Source of the DNA: Pyrenula massariospora
Taxonomy: Eukaryota; Ascomycota; Eurotiomycetes; Pyrenulales; Pyrenulaceae
Assembly (NCBI GenBank): GCA_021030905.1
Contig: JAGFMI010000002.1
Location: 806,001-870,000 of the forward strand
Direction: 5' to 3'
Length of the DNA stretch: 64,000 bases
Positions 25,804-39,400 of this stretch are shown here, one piece after another. A program made the translations under genes and the position numbers. How positions within the stretch are numbered: the first letter of the stretch is position 1; every line of letters starts with the position of its first letter. The notes under the pieces were generated by a model that saw only the letters and a list, made by a program, of their open reading frames with translations, was not told the origin of the DNA and did not search any database.

Positions 25804-26077
25804 TGGAAACCAGTACGAGCGGGAGGGTGGGCGGACGTTGGGGATGGAAGGAGTAGCGGAAACAGAGCCGCCATATAAAATGACATGTAAAGAGCGCGGA
25901 TTCGCCGCAATTCAGCAGCATTTGGATCTTCACAGGTTCCCCAAATTTTCCTGTCAGTGACGTAAATGTGGTGAAGCTACTATTACGTTGCAATGTCTAT
26001 TCTAGTAATCTATTCACATTTAGGGCACCAGCCAAAATGATAATCAGATTAACGTGCTTCCAGATGTTTGCAAAGCT

Positions 26078-29000
26078 TCATGCGTAGTTAAAATTGTTCC
26101 TGCACAGTGGGCAACTGCTACTGTTGCTACTCTTAAACCATCGGAACAAACATATAGAATGGAAGGTATTCTTGCAGGTCCCGCACGTCTTGTCAGGCGT
26201 CTTCTGGCCTTGCCCGATGACGCTGTAGCAAATAGCGCACTCGCTCTGCCCTTTCAATGCCCCAAGTAAGTTCCGTCTAAAAGCTAATATCCCGTCGATG
26301 ATGCTGTTACTTGTGAGGATGATGATCTGAATAGTGCGAAGCCACGATCCCCACTTCTTTTGATCGACACCAACTCGGCTGCGAGAAGTAACAGTGGCAG
26401 GTTGGAACGGGTAGGATCGGGGAAGTGATATCGAGATGGAGGCCGGCGGATTCTCTTCGTCAATTGTGATCTCAGCAACGACCTCTGCCGCTCTGAGGGA
26501 TGTTTTGATTTTCAGTGGCCGCTCTTCAGTCTCATCGATTGACTTTGCCCAATCCTCCACTCCAGCTATTGAGGATTGGGTAATGGATGACGAAATCTGT
26601 TACACGTGTAAATGGACCGCATTTCAAGGACCCGGCATTGGAAACGTACATATTTACTAGTCCAGTCCTCTAGCGGGGTTTTGATCCTGTTGCTGCTGTT
26701 GATCCACCAATCCTTTGCAATACTTGGTAGGAACCTAAGACTCAGGTAGTAGAGATGTACCACGAGCCATGTGACCTCCTTCGCGGGTGGTATGTCAGGC
26801 CGCAGATCGAAATCAGAAACTTCGAATGACGATGCATCAATTGGTTTGGCAGCGATTTTCAGAACCTCTACTGCGAAATCGAGGAAACGCTCCAAGTGCC
26901 CACTGTCCTTTAAATCTTGGCTATACGATTCTCGTACTTTGTGCGACTTCACCATTGTTAGCGTTGCCAATGAACTCGTTAGTTGTAAGAGACTCACCGC
27001 CAGCTCGAAGTGATCGAACACAATCTTCCAGCTTAGGAGATATTTGCGGTAACCCAACGAGGCATCTTCAGTGTCTCCGACGACCGATTGTGTAGCATCT
27101 ATTGATGGCGAATCCATGATCAGGGACAACAATTCGACGGGCAGATGTGCAGCCTTCTTTGACAAAATAGCATCGAATGAGACTTCTTGTTGCTTTTTTG
27201 GAAGAGATCGGTGAAGTATTTCAAATCCAATATCCTGAAGCGGTCTTTCATCTGCTGCCAGTAGTGGGAAACTATTGATGCTATCTTCCACTTCTAGCGA
27301 TGGAAGCGTTCTCGCCATTCTCGCCATGAGCTCCAAAGTGATCATCCGCGCTTTCCAAGGCTTGTGGATTTCAAAAAAATCGTCGCCTGAATCAAAACCT
27401 GCAGTTAGCTCAGTAAACGTGTGATCATATACAAAAAGAACAGCCTCACCATTCGTCTTCTGAATCATGGTCATCAAAGCTCTCGACATTTTTCGTGATG
27501 ACTCGTTCCAACAATCGACCAAATCTTCGTTTGTGTTCGAATTGACATAGGATTTCAGTCTAGAGAATAGTCTTAAGCTGAAGTGGATGGAGGTAAGGTC
27601 GTGGATACCTCCGTCCGCAGAAGACCAATTGTCTGATATTTCGTCCAACATCTGCTGCCAATGCTCTCCAAAAACATCATTGATATATGAAATCGCGTTC
27701 CAGAGGAACCTCATAAGTTCCGCAGTAATGCTACTAGAGCTAGAGGTCTGAGGGAAGAGATTTACGAGATGTTTCACTTGCATCACTAGACGGTGCTGAG
27801 GAATGCTCTGAAGAGGAGAATTCTCTCCACTAACAAGGATGTTGAGCAAACGAAGTTCTTGCCAACCTGTTATGTATAATCAGCTTTACTTCAGATTAAA
27901 ATACGGGAGTCTTACCTTTGCCTGTGAAATCATCATTTAGCCCCATAGTGTCAGCAACCAGCTCATTGCAAATCTTTTTGCCCATTTGTGATGAGGATAA
28001 CCAATCACGGCAGATCACAAGTAGTCCCGCCGACTGCACAAAATTTGGCGAAGACCGGATCGATTTTAATTTGTCTTCCCATAGGGGAAGATATCTCCTT
28101 ACTCCCAATATGTCGACGAACTCAGACATAATGTCTGTAAAGCTAATGCAGAGACGATAGGCTGAGGCAGTGCTTCCTTCTATATCATCCAATTGGCCAA
28201 GCCAGCAAGATTCAAATGTATCCTCCTCAATAGCCTGATCTGTCGGCTGAGCATGAATCCAGCCTTTCACAACCGACTTCGCCGCCTCAACCAATTCAAC
28301 CATTTCGTGATCTGCTCCGGGTATTGAGGCATTGTACGTTTCATTGGCTTGTTTATCATTCAATTTGTCATTCAAAAATTGAGTGACCAGTGGCAAATGC
28401 AAGAAGAACGCATTGCGTTCGTTTGACTCAAGCATCCTCATGATAGTATTTGCCTTTAAAAGCTCCGTAGAATAGAGTAGGAGCCGCACCGCATGGCTCA
28501 TAACAACAAAAGGTGGAAGTTGCTTCTCTGTAGTAGGTTCAGCTGGATCAATCATGTCTACAATCCCTTGGAGGCTGCTGGTGATGGAATCAGAAGGCAA
28601 CGGAGAGTAGTTTGCTAGGCTCTCCATAGCTGTCCGCCAAAGATGGGGCGATGGTATTATGCCCTGGGTCACAGAAGATTTCTCTTCAGACGCTGCGTCG
28701 GTGACAGCCTCCAAAGCCGAGCGAGAAAGCACTTGTGGTCTGTAAGATATTAGTATTAGCGTAAATTTATTTTCAAAAGCACTTACGGCAACAGGTGGGA
28801 CGAATTCTGTGGAAGCTGCAGTTGCTTCTGAACAGCTCTGGCGATAAGCAATGGGAAAGGTTTGCCTCTAGAATGAACAAGCTTGCTTTTCAAATGTGAG
28901 TATAAAGAAGCGGCCCGCTCTCCTGTGTCGTCGTCTCCCTCCTCTTTCAATTCTTCGAGCTTCAGGAAAAGCTGCCCAAGCTTGTCTGAGTTTTCAGAAG

Positions 29001-31339
29001 ATCCGAAAAGAAAGGTTGGTGTGCGCAAAACTGTCTCTATACCAGTGAACGCTGCATCTTGATCTTCTTCTAGCTGTAAGCCGCTTAGGAGACCGCTTAG
29101 GAGACGATCTTGGATTTCCGGTGAAACTTGTTCTGATTCGAGAAGCGGTTGAAGCTCGTGCCATTTTGCTACGTCCCCGCCGAGAGCCGTGTCGAGCTCA
29201 TCTGAGACAATTTGAGCCAACCTGGGATATTCTTGTAACTTCTTGGCGTCAAAGTTGATCAATAGTTTTCGCAGGCCTGGAGAAGAATAAATTGCTTCTT
29301 TGTCAGAAATTTCCTTCAAAACTGCATCAATACACCCTTCATGTCCTGGCTTCTTATCGCAAATAAGAATGACTGAGAGGAGGAAATCCGCGGAAGACGA
29401 TAATAGGAGATCTGCAACATCTGTGCGAATGAATCGATCTAAAATGTTTGCAGCGTTTGTATGGTCCTGTTGAAACACTAGATCGGGTAATCTTTTTAAC
29501 ACAAGCTGTAAGACACCGGCGGCGCCGTAAGGTTTCCCATTTCGATTGCGTAGTAACTCAGTTGCAACCTCAATGAATGAGTTAATTGTTTGTGTCAGTA
29601 ATGTTCTATCTTTCGACGCCAGATGCTTTTGAGAATTGACGAGGGAACCTAACGTGAGAAGGCGACCTGCAAAAGCAATGACATCATCCTGGGAAGCTCT
29701 GAAGTCTTTCGATTGTTCTGGTAAGGACAGCTTCATCTTATCAATAAGAGTGTCAGACATCCCCTGCCAAGATTCAGAGGCGAGTGGTGAGTCGACCTTG
29801 AAAAGATGTCTAAGACAACCGGCGCAAATATTCGAAGCTGCGTTGCTAGAGATCACCCATGTAGATCGATTAGGAGTAGCTAGAACGTATTGTTCTACTA
29901 GAGGGAGTAGATGACTCTTTAGTAGCATGCCTTGCTCTTCAGGAGTCGGGAGATTTTGCGAAATCCACAGCCCCGTTTCGATGTACGTTGACCATGCCGC
30001 TGACGAATTTGTTCTTGGCTCGTCTACATTACACACCCCGGCGCGTAGTGCATCTAATAGAGAGCGCGAGTCCTCTAGGATAGCGTTCCGAGTCTCATCA
30101 AGTGGACTAGTATCGGGATGCCAGCAGTTGAACGGTATTAGTCTAAGCAGTGTATTAACTTTCTCCCAAAATTGTTCTGGACCTCGATAGGAGCCATTTC
30201 TAAGGAATTGCAACAAGCGCTTTCGAGCTGGGGTCTTCGAGGAATAATCTGAGGTCCAAACCGTTGCGCGAATCTCAGTGATCATGACGAGAGTCTCAAC
30301 AAATTGAAAAGAAGATCCTAGGTGGTTGGTAGGAAGTGCCTTCGCTACGAAGCTGTTGCTGATCATGCTCCAATCCAATATTTGAGATTTTTTTGAAATG
30401 CATGAACGCAACAACGCACAGATAGAGCGGCGGACGAATCGGTCTCCATGGCTAGCATACTCCCAAAGCTTCTTTGTTGTTAAAAGGTTACCTATCTCGT
30501 GAGCGTCATCATCGCGTTGTCCAGCTTTTGAGCGAGACGGGTTAATCTCCTGAGAGCCACTGCTAGATATAATGTCACTGTCAACTTTTTCAAATAGCTC
30601 TACAAGTACAAGCAGCGCTGTTGAGACAACTCGGGCGTGTTTAGAATCCGCATCGTCAGGACTAGTTGTACGCTCGTCACTCAGGGTTTGAGGAGTCTCG
30701 ATAATTGTCGCATCCCAGACGAAGTTGAGGATATCTTGTCCATAAATTTTCCAGACATGCTCTCTCTTTCCTTCTGAGTTGAAAGCCAATTCATATGATT
30801 CCTTGGCTGCTCGCGAGACAGACTTATCATTGTCTTGCATGCCAGCTAACCACGGGCCAATTACCTTGAAGAGATAGGGCAGAATCCGTTTACCAGAAAG
30901 CACTGTGAAAGCTCCTTGAAGGGATTGGGCCAGTTGCCTAACTCTCTTGGAGTTCTCTATTGATAATCGAGGAAAAATGCTTGTCTGGTATTCTTGTCAC
31001 TATAGAAGATCCGGTATGTACACAATGCCTAAGACCCACCCAAGCCTCGAGAAGCCCATTTTCAATATCGCTGCCCCTCTCTTGCTGCGTCGTCGCAAAC
31101 TGTTGTAGATCCTCAAGTGCCTTAGCCTTTGTGGTGTTATCTTTCTTAGATAGGTTTCGGACCGAGACCACGACATTTGGTTCTGTAATTGCTTTCAAGT
31201 CTGGAAACTCGGTAATGTATGAGAGGAGTGAAGAGGACGATTGAAATGAGGCATTAGAATTGCTAGATCCGAAAGAGGGACTGAAGTTTCCTGAGGCAGC
31301 TCGCGCACTCGAGGCCTGGGATTTGAACTTCTTGCTCAT
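26078..31339 (-). CDS. LTN1: Listerin-type E3 ubiquitin ligase (ribosome quality control)
   Basis: Five exons (31339-31040, 30984-28787, 28739-27916, 27866-26650, 26596-26078) give 1,685 residues. Listerin marks nascent chains on stalled 60S subunits with ubiquitin as part of the ribosome quality control complex. The N-terminal conserved block (near 45-180, with WLAG.QDNDKSVSRAAKESY) and a long HEAT-repeat body are present. The C-terminal RING, about residues 1,634-1,680, shows CAIC...CGTCKNTFHSICLFRWF...CPLCR, the RING-CH-like pattern of the family. Introns are 55, 47, 49 and 53 nt. The first was placed where it restores the conserved EAW..IFPRLSIEN block. Exons 2 to 5 keep phase. Confidence 0.93.
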
Positions 31340-31767
31340 TGTCGTTGGGCTGTTGCAATGTAGAAGACTGTAATTACCGTTGATTGAGCGAGGTCACCAT
31401 AGACTGGGGAGGAGAGCAAGGAGAATGTAGTCGGGGACAAAATGAAAAAGTGATCCTGTGGTAGTATGCCTGCAGAAAGTAGAAGCCGAAAGTCGCCCGT
31501 GATTTGGCGTCAGTGCATGATGTGGGGGTACGCGCTTTTTGCCGCGGGGCGCGTCTGTCGAGGCCTGACCGCCTTCAGCTTTCACCGTTAGGCCCGTAGG
31601 CAGAAAATAGAGAATCCTCAACCGTACCAAACACTAAGTGGCCTTTGAAAGGGTTGCCTGGGAATCAACGGAAGCGACCATTCATTATGACTAAACCATC
31701 TTAAATTGAAGCTTTTCGTCAGCTTTTGCCCACTGTTCTTGGGTACTCGTATGCAACAGAGGCAAAA
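31340..31767. promoter_or_regulatory. Shared divergent promoter, LTN1 / RAD3
   Basis: Only 428 bp separate the start codons of two divergently transcribed housekeeping genes, so one short region must carry both promoters. No specific binding site is claimed. Confidence 0.5.
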
Positions 31768-34344
31768 ATGAAGTTCTTCATCGAGTATGTGATGACGGCC
31801 AGCATCTGAGATATGTGCTGACCCACAAATGCTAGTGACCTCCCTGTTCTTTTCCCTTATCCTCGAATATATCCTGAGCAATATGCGTACATGTGCGATC
31901 TCAAAAAGACCCTTGAGGCAGGGGGCCACTGCGTTTTGGAGATGCCTTCAGGCACCGGAAAGACTGTGTCACTCCTGTCTCTCATCGTTGCCTACCAGCA
32001 GCATTATCCGGAGAAGCGCAAGCTCATATATTGCTCACGTTAGCTTTCGTCCCTGTTGTTGACTGTACGATTCTCAAGGTTCGTAGGTACAATGTCAGAA
32101 ATTGAAAAAGCCCTGGCAGAACTGAAAGCCTTGATGAGATACCGAGCCGATCAACTCGGATATACCGAGGAATTCCGTGGCTTGGGGTTGACAAGCCGGA
32201 AAAATCTCTGTTTACATCCCTCCGTGAGAAGGGAGAAGAGTGGATCAGTCGTGGATGCCAGATGCCGCAGTCTTACTGCTGGTTTCGTTAAAGAGAGGAA
32301 GGAGAGGGGGGAGGACGTGGACGTGTGCATATATCATGATGTAAATCTATTGCTTGCGGGAAGGTACCTAGCTAAATACTTGCAGAATCTTGATCTCCTT
32401 GAGCCACACGACCTGGTCCCGGCAGGTGTCTTCACTCTTGATGGTCTCCTACAGTATGGCGAGGAACACAAACAGTGTCCCTATTTCTCAGCCCGCCGGA
32501 TGATGCCATATTGCAATGTTATCATATATTCCTATCATTATCTTCTCGACCCTAAAATTGCGGAGAGAGTATCAAAGGAGCTTTCCAAGGACTGCATTGT
32601 TGTATTCGACGAGGCCCACAACATTGACAACGTCTGCATCGAGTCTCTTTCTATAGATCTCACCGAAGATTCGCTCCGCAAAGCTTCTCGTGGGGCCAAT
32701 AATCTAGAAAAGAAAATTGAAGAGATGAAGGAATCCGACTCTGAAAAATTGCAGAACGAGTATCAGAAGCTAGTCGAAGGGCTTCGAGAAGCAGACGAGG
32801 CTCGCGCAGAAGATGCTTTCATGGCTAATCCAGCGTTACCAGACGACCTTCTCAAGGAAGCCGTCCCTGGTAACATTCGACGTGCTGAACATTTCGTGGC
32901 ATTTCTCAAGCGCTTTATAGAGTACCTCAAGACTCGAATGAGAGTCCTTTATGTCATCCAGGAAACACCTCCGTCTTTTCTGAGTCATTTGAAAGAGCTC
33001 ACATTCATCGAGAAGAAACCGCTCCGTTTCTGCGCCGAGAGACTGACTTCATTAGTTCGAACGCTGGAACTTACAAACATCGAGGACTATCAACCATTAC
33101 AGGAAGTGGCAACCTTCGCCACTCTAGCTGCGACGTATGATACGGGATTTCTACTCATCCTAGAGCCTTATGAGTCCGAACAAGCCACGGTGCCGAATCC
33201 CATTCTCCATTTCACCTGTCTCGATGCATCAATCGCAATAAAGCCCGTTTTTGAACGTTTTTCTTCTGTTATCATCACGTCTGGAACGATATCTCCGCTG
33301 GAAATGTATCCGAAAATGCTCAATTTTAGCACTGTGCTGCAAGAATCCTACCCAATGACACTTGCTCGCGATAGTTTTCTGCCTTTAATAGTGACTCGAG
33401 GCTCTGACCAGTCCACGATCTCTTCCTCGTTTCAAATACGGTCAGATCCGGGTGTTGTCCGCAATTATGGCACGCTTTTACTGGAATTTTCTAAAGTTAC
33501 CCCGGATGGAATCGTTGTCTTCTTCCCGTCATATCTTTACATGGAGTCAATCATTTCAATGTGGCAGGGAGCTGGTATCCTTGACCAGATATGGACTTAC
33601 AAGCTCATTCTTGTGGAGACTCCAGATGCACAGGAGACATCGTTGGCCCTCGAGACCTATCGCACTGCATGCTGCAACGGAAGGGGAGCTGTTCTGCTCT
33701 GCGTCGCAAGAGGTAAAGTGAGCGAAGGTGTCGATTTTGATCATCAATACGGCCGTACTGTGCTTTGCATGGGTGCTCCTTTCCAGTACACAGAGTCCCG
33801 AATCCTGAAAGCTCGCCTTGAATTTCTTCGAGAAACATACCGGATTAAAGAAACCGATTTTCTGTCCTTCGACGCCATGCGCCATGCAGCTCAGTGCCTG
33901 GGACGTGTTTTACGTGGCAAAGACGATTACGGTATTATGGTGTTAGCAGATCGACGTTTTGCACGCAAAAGAAATCAGCTCCCACGATGGATCAACGAAG
34001 CGATGAAGGACGGCCAGGTGGGCTTAAGTACTGATATGGCAGTGGGGATGGCCAAGAAGTTTTTGCGTGGAATGGGGCAGCCACTGTCCAAGGCTGTAAG
34101 GGAGGGCAAAAAGGTTAAAATGGATAGCTGGAGTCTGACAGAATTAGAAGCTTACCAAACAGAAGTAAGAGGAAGAAGAGCAATTGAAGAGGATGCCGAG
34201 ATGGGCGCAGTGTACGCGGAAGAGATGAGAATCGGTGGCCCAGTGGGCGGCGTCGACGGAAATATTCCGATTGGAAATATGGATGAGATTGACGAATATG
34301 GAGACATCGATGAGGAAGAGCTTCTAAGGATGGATACTGGTTAG
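31768..34344 (+). CDS. RAD3: TFIIH 5'-3' DNA helicase RAD3/XPD
   Basis: Exons 31768-31784, 31836-32038 and 32087-34344 give 825 residues. Exon 1 encodes only MKFFID, joined to the conserved [15 protein letters not shown]. The protein is the Fe-S helicase subunit of TFIIH that opens DNA in nucleotide excision repair and supports transcription. Walker A is PSGTGKT (about residues 42-48). Four Fe-S cysteines sit in LCLHP, ARCRSL, VCIYHD and KQCPYF contexts. DEAH (VVFDEAHN) and motif VI ([14 protein letters not shown]) are intact. The tail is acidic. Introns are 51 and 48 nt; the second restores [12 protein letters not shown]. Confidence 0.96.
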
Positions 34345-34574
34345 TTGGCTAGGCTTGAGATGGCCTGTCCTCTTATGTGCTATCTGTTCGACATCTGCAT
34401 CAGCAGATTCGGCGATTATAGCCATGGGACGTTTTCATACACTGGTCCCATTCAAACATTGCCACGTCCGGGCTCAGCATGTTCCTTTCAATACCTTAAA
34501 GACACCGCGGTAGAGCCGAATCAGCTCATGACAGCGCAATGACGCAACACTCTAGCTGATCATGGTCTTGCGTT

Positions 34575-35761
34575 TTACAATATCGCCATTCCGTTCGGGG
34601 GACTCGCGACTCCACCTGTCACCTTTAGTGGCACGCTGCTAAAGAAAAAGGTCCATTTTTCCAATTTTCGACATTCTTCTGCCAACCTCTCCAAGTCGAA
34701 GAGCTCTCCAATCGGCAAACCCCATCCGGCTAAAAGCCATTCATGCAAAAAGAACTGCGTGTCCTGGCACGGCCACGCCTCAAATGAAGGCTGATCTCCT
34801 GCGACTGCCGCAAAACCGGTTTCCCAAAGCCATCGCAGTATCTCTTCGGAAGATGCAATGCCCATGGCGGGGGGAATGCGCTTGGCTGCTAACGCCTCAG
34901 CCTCGACCGTGCTAAGTGCTTCATAGGATTTTGTGAAGCCTGTGCGTATCAGTAGGATATCGCCTGGTTTGAAGGTCACTTTCTGGCTTTCAGCTACAGC
35001 AACAAGCTCTTTCAAGGGAATCGAGTGCGTCTCGAAGGAAGAGCGCGAAATCCCTTGGCCTACTGCCCAAGAGTAATGATCGAGCAGGACCCCTCGGCCA
35101 ATTATACCTCCATTATCAGCCCAAGCTATTAGTTGTCCATCAGCTCAGTCCTTCTCTAAGCTGAGGCTCGGTGTCAGAAGTCGTGGCCCATCTGATTGTT
35201 AGCCCTAGCGCCCGCCCGGCGTACATGGGATGCGCCATGACTTCTGACACCGAGCCTCGAGCGTCCGGGCATGCTCACCGTGAATGCCAAGCTTTTCGGA
35301 ATGATGAACATCGTCTTGTGTCGTTCCGTTAAAATATCGTTTTTCCTTCTGATATCCTGCACACTTCTTTTAGCCTTTTCATACCCTTCGCTTTTTGTGT
35401 ACTTGCCATAATGTCGGAACCCATCCCACTGAGAGCTGGACTGGGTGTTGAATGTCAGAATATCATCGTTGACTGTTCTTGGACTCTTATGATAAATGTT
35501 TTGGTGGAACGCCTGTCGTCCAAAGCATGGCATTTTCATTTTATCAAGTGGCCAGTCTGTGCTGATTCGGGTTCCATGAATGATTTCCTTCGTGGCTGCG
35601 ACTGTGGTATCGGCGCTCAGCATGTTGAGCATGCCTAACTGATCGTCATGGCCAAATAAACCCCAAGCATTCCCTGGTGGCCCATCACTCTGAAGCGGTA
35701 AAGCCGAGAATGGTGGCCTAACGGCAGCCCCTGACTTATTCTGTCCTGTTCCAGGCGACAT
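34575..35761 (-). CDS. Cyclase-family hydrolase (PF04199 type)
   Basis: Exons 35761-35407, 35356-35279 and 35125-34575 give 327 residues, a normal length. The family includes kynurenine formamidase-like and other metal-dependent hydrolases or cyclases; the substrate here is unknown. Recognisable blocks are the N-terminal GxPGNAWGLFGxDDQLG, the WDGFRHYGYQ block (about 115-124), RGVLLDHYSWA (about 163-173) and GDILLIRTGF (about 205-214). The first intron (50 nt) begins GCAAGT, a GC-AG intron; only this join gives the family sequence. The second intron (153 nt) contains a complete MITE. It is head to head with the NRPS-like reductase. Confidence 0.82.
35163..35258. mobile_element. Palindromic MITE inside cyclase intron 2
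   Basis: The element starts GAGGCTCGGTGTCAGAAGTC and ends with its near-perfect inverse, GACTTCTGACACCGAGCCTC, with about 30-bp inverted arms. It lies wholly within the intron 35,126-35,278 of the cyclase gene. Without it the intron would be about 57 nt, the local norm. It is the best preserved of four copies, which suggests recent movement. No target-site duplication is clear. Confidence 0.8.
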
Positions 35762-36476
35762 CTCTGTGGTTTACATTCCAGAGTATATCCAAGCAGTCGG
35801 AGTGAAACGATGAAAGTTGCAAAAACTTTCCTACGGCCTGATTTGTTTTTGGTCTAGCTTATCTGTTCACCATAGATCGCAGCGCAGAGCCGCTTCCGCC
35901 AGCAGTGTTCTTGACACAGCGGACACTTCCAAACCCCGCAGCGGGGCGGGAGCTCCAACGGCTATTGACAGTGGGACGATGTACTCTGCCGGCAATTGCT
36001 TGCACGAGCAAAGAAGGTATCTTTCCATGTCAATGCAAAGTTCGGGCTTCGAGCGAAAGTCTACCGAGATGAAAATGTCCTCACTTTTCATGGCGCCATG
36101 CCGCACTCAAGAAAACTCGCTTCGCATTATGATGATTGATCGAGATAAGTTCTTCATATCGAGGTTTTCCCAGGTAGAGGCATATTCCGGGTGAAAGCCT
36201 CATTTAGGCAGCGATACCCATGTACGTTTTGAGAGATTTCGTGCTCATGTTTGATGGTTCAGCTTATACCGAAAAGCTGACTTCAACGCTCTCGAAAAGC
36301 TCATTGCGATTTGAGCAGCAGATTGCTTGATTGAGGCTTTGTACATCGCAATAAAAGCAAGGGTATACTTAAGTGTAGGTGTGAAAAGCCCGAGTTATCA
36401 ATCCCAGCTGTGTGGTGCACAGGCGTCCCGCTGACGTGGAGTAGATCGAGAACTGTTCTCCCTGTTACTCGCTGTG
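35762..36476. promoter_or_regulatory. Divergent region, cyclase / NRPS-like reductase
   Basis: About 715 bp separate the two start codons. The shared region allows co-regulation of the two genes. Short open frames at 35,817-36,194 (+) and 35,867-36,106 (-) overlap one another and match no family I know; they could be remnants of a lost gene. Confidence 0.45.
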
Positions 36477-39400
36477 ATGGATGTTGAGGAATCTCCCATA
36501 TTGAGCGTCAACGAGCTGCTGCGACGGCGCGTTGGCAAGCATCCTAACCACGTTGTTGTGACGGTCCCGGATCGGAATTTCAATTATTCAAATTATACCT
36601 TCTCTCAGCTCGACCAGGCAGTTTCCAAACTTACAGCCCACCTGGTTGCAACGAGGCCGTGGCTGTCTCGGCTCCCGCCTGATCGACAGTCCCGAGTTAT
36701 TGGCTTCCTGAGCAAATCAGGCTTCCATTTCGCCGTCCATGAGCTTGCATTGATTAGGCTTGGCTGGACAGTCCTTTTTCTGTCTCCAAAAAACTCTCCA
36801 CCTGCTCTTGAGCATCTCTTGAGGAGAACAAATTGTCGTAAAATTCTTGTCCATCCTCTCTTAAACAATGTAGCAGTGCAAACTCAGGACCTGTTTGCAC
36901 GATCTGGTGAAGATTTGACCTTCGAAACCTTCTCAGACTCGAAAATCTGGGAAACCGAAGAACACGTCATTTCATATCCTTCAAGGCTTTCTCCAGAGGA
37001 AGAGACCCAGAGTGCGGCTTTCATCATTCATTCGTCTGGTTCCACAGGCTATCCAAAGCCAATATTTATTACACATGCGGCTTCTGTCCATAATTTTGCC
37101 AGCAATTTTAATATGAATGGCTTAATCACCCTCCCTCTTTATCATGTATGCTCATCCTTTTTCACATTGCCCCTCCGGACTGGCTGACCAGTATAGGCTC
37201 ACGGACATTCTTCTTTCTTTCGTAGCCTCTACGCAGTGAAGAATATTTGCGTCTACCCTCCAGAGCTGCCAATCACTGCGACAAATATTATCCGCGCCTT
37301 GAAAGACGTCGATGCCGAGATTTTCTATGCTGTGCCATTTGTGCTGAAGCTTCTAGGTGAATCTGATGCTGGGATTGATGCACTCGCTCGTCTGAAGCTT
37401 GTCATGTTTGGCGGTTCGGCCTGCCCTGACGCCTTAGGCGATTTATTGACCGAGAGAGGTGTCAGACTACTAAGTCACTATGGCATGACGGAAGTTGGAC
37501 AGCTAATGACTAGTTACCGTGACTTTAAGAGGGATAAGGGCTGGGATTGGGTGCGAGCTGGCGAAACACTGCGTCCTTATCTGAGGTTCGAAGAGCAGGG
37601 CGATAGCGTGTACGAATTAGTGACACTACCGGGGTGGCCATCGAAGGTAAATAGGACTTCTCCATCTTCCCAAGACCGTTTGATTGATTGAAAATACAGG
37701 TCATGAGCAATCGCCCTGACGGAGCTTACGCATCAAGTGACCTGTTCAAGAAACATCCAAGCATTCCCCACGCCTACAAGTTTGTAGGCCGCCTAGACGA
37801 CACCATCACCCTCTACAACGGTGAGAAGACGAACCCGATCAAGTATGAGCTCACCCTCCGAGAGTCGCCGTACATCAAAGATGCAATTGTCTTTGGAAAC
37901 GGCCAAATGGAATGCGGAGTGCTTGTACTACCAGCTGAACCGGTCAATGATATTAGACAGTTCAAGGCGGACGTTGAACAAACGTTAATGAAAGCAAATG
38001 AATCTGCTGAAAGTCATGCACAAATCACATTGGATATGATGTGTGTGCTAGATCACGATACAGCTCTGCCGAGAACGGACAAGGGAACGGTTCTGCGGCC
38101 AGCGATGTACCGGAACTTTAAAGAACAGATTGATCAGATGTATGAGAAGAGCCTAGCACTGTCAGACAAGAAGGTGTACGAATTGGGTGAGTTGAAAGCT
38201 GTTCTCAGGAGTATGATATTGCGCGTGAGACCCGATCTGGAGGAGACCATGCATGAAAATTCGGACCTTTTCACCTTGGGTCTCGATTCGTTACAATCGG
38301 TGAAGGTTCGAAATGGAATTGTTTCCGAAATCGGTGTTAATGACAATCCGATATCCATCAACTTGGTATATGAGCACGCGACGATCGAAAGGTATGTGTT
38401 ACACCTTCAAGCTACCGTGCTCGTAAGTTGTTGACTGACCTTATTAGATTGGCAAAATACCTCACAGATCTCCGCGAAGGTGTTCAGAGGAATGAAGACG
38501 AGTTGGCTCAAATGGAAGCCATGGTTCGAGAATATTCTGACTTCGGTGACATACCAAAGGTGCTGGAGGACGACAGTCTCGGAGGTGCTTTGCAAGACAT
38601 CCACCATCCCAGGAGTTCCGTTGCCACTGACTACGCCGTCCTCCTTACTGGCGCTTCAGGCTCCCTCGGAGTTCACATGTTCTCCCAACTCCTTACCGTC
38701 CGAAACATCTCACACATCTACGTCCTTCTCCGCGCATCCGACCCCTCCGCTGCAATCGAAAAACTCCGCGCTTCCCTCCTCACTCGCCGCCTCCCCATCC
38801 CCTCCCCCTTTCCCCCACCCACCGTAACCGTCCTCCCCTCCACCCTCCACGCCCCTCTCTTAGGCCTCCCCCAACCCACCTACACCGAAATAGCCTCTCG
38901 CGTAACCCACATCCTCCACCCCGCCTGGTCCGTCAACTTCCGCCTCGCCCTCCCCTCCTTCGCCCCCTGCCTCACCGGCCTCCGCAACCTCCTCGCCCTC
39001 TCCATCCACTCCCCTCAGCGAAAAACCTTCGCCTTCATCTCCTCAACCTCGACCACAAACTCCCCCCTCGCGCCCCCGGTGATTGCTGAGAAATACTACC
39101 CTTCTCCTGAGGTCGCGCAGCACACGGGCTACGCGCGCAGCAAGTGGGTCGCGGAGCAGATCGTAAGGGGCGCGGGCGTGAGGTATGCGGGGCGGGTACG
39201 GGCGGTGACGCTGCGGAGTGGGCAGTTGGTTGGGGATGCTGAGCAGGGGGTGTGGAATAGGACGGAGGCGATTCCGTTGATGGTGGCGGGAGGGGTGGGG
39301 ATGGGGTGCTTGCCGAGGTTGGGGGAGAGGTGCGTTTGGTTGGGGGTTGAGAGGGCGGCTGGGAGCGTGCTCAATTGTTTGGGCATGGAGGATGGTGGCG

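Noticed and set aside
35817-36194. 125-codon frame in the cyclase/reductase intergenic region
   Set aside because: It overlaps an opposing frame, resembles no family and lies in the shared promoter region; at best a remnant.
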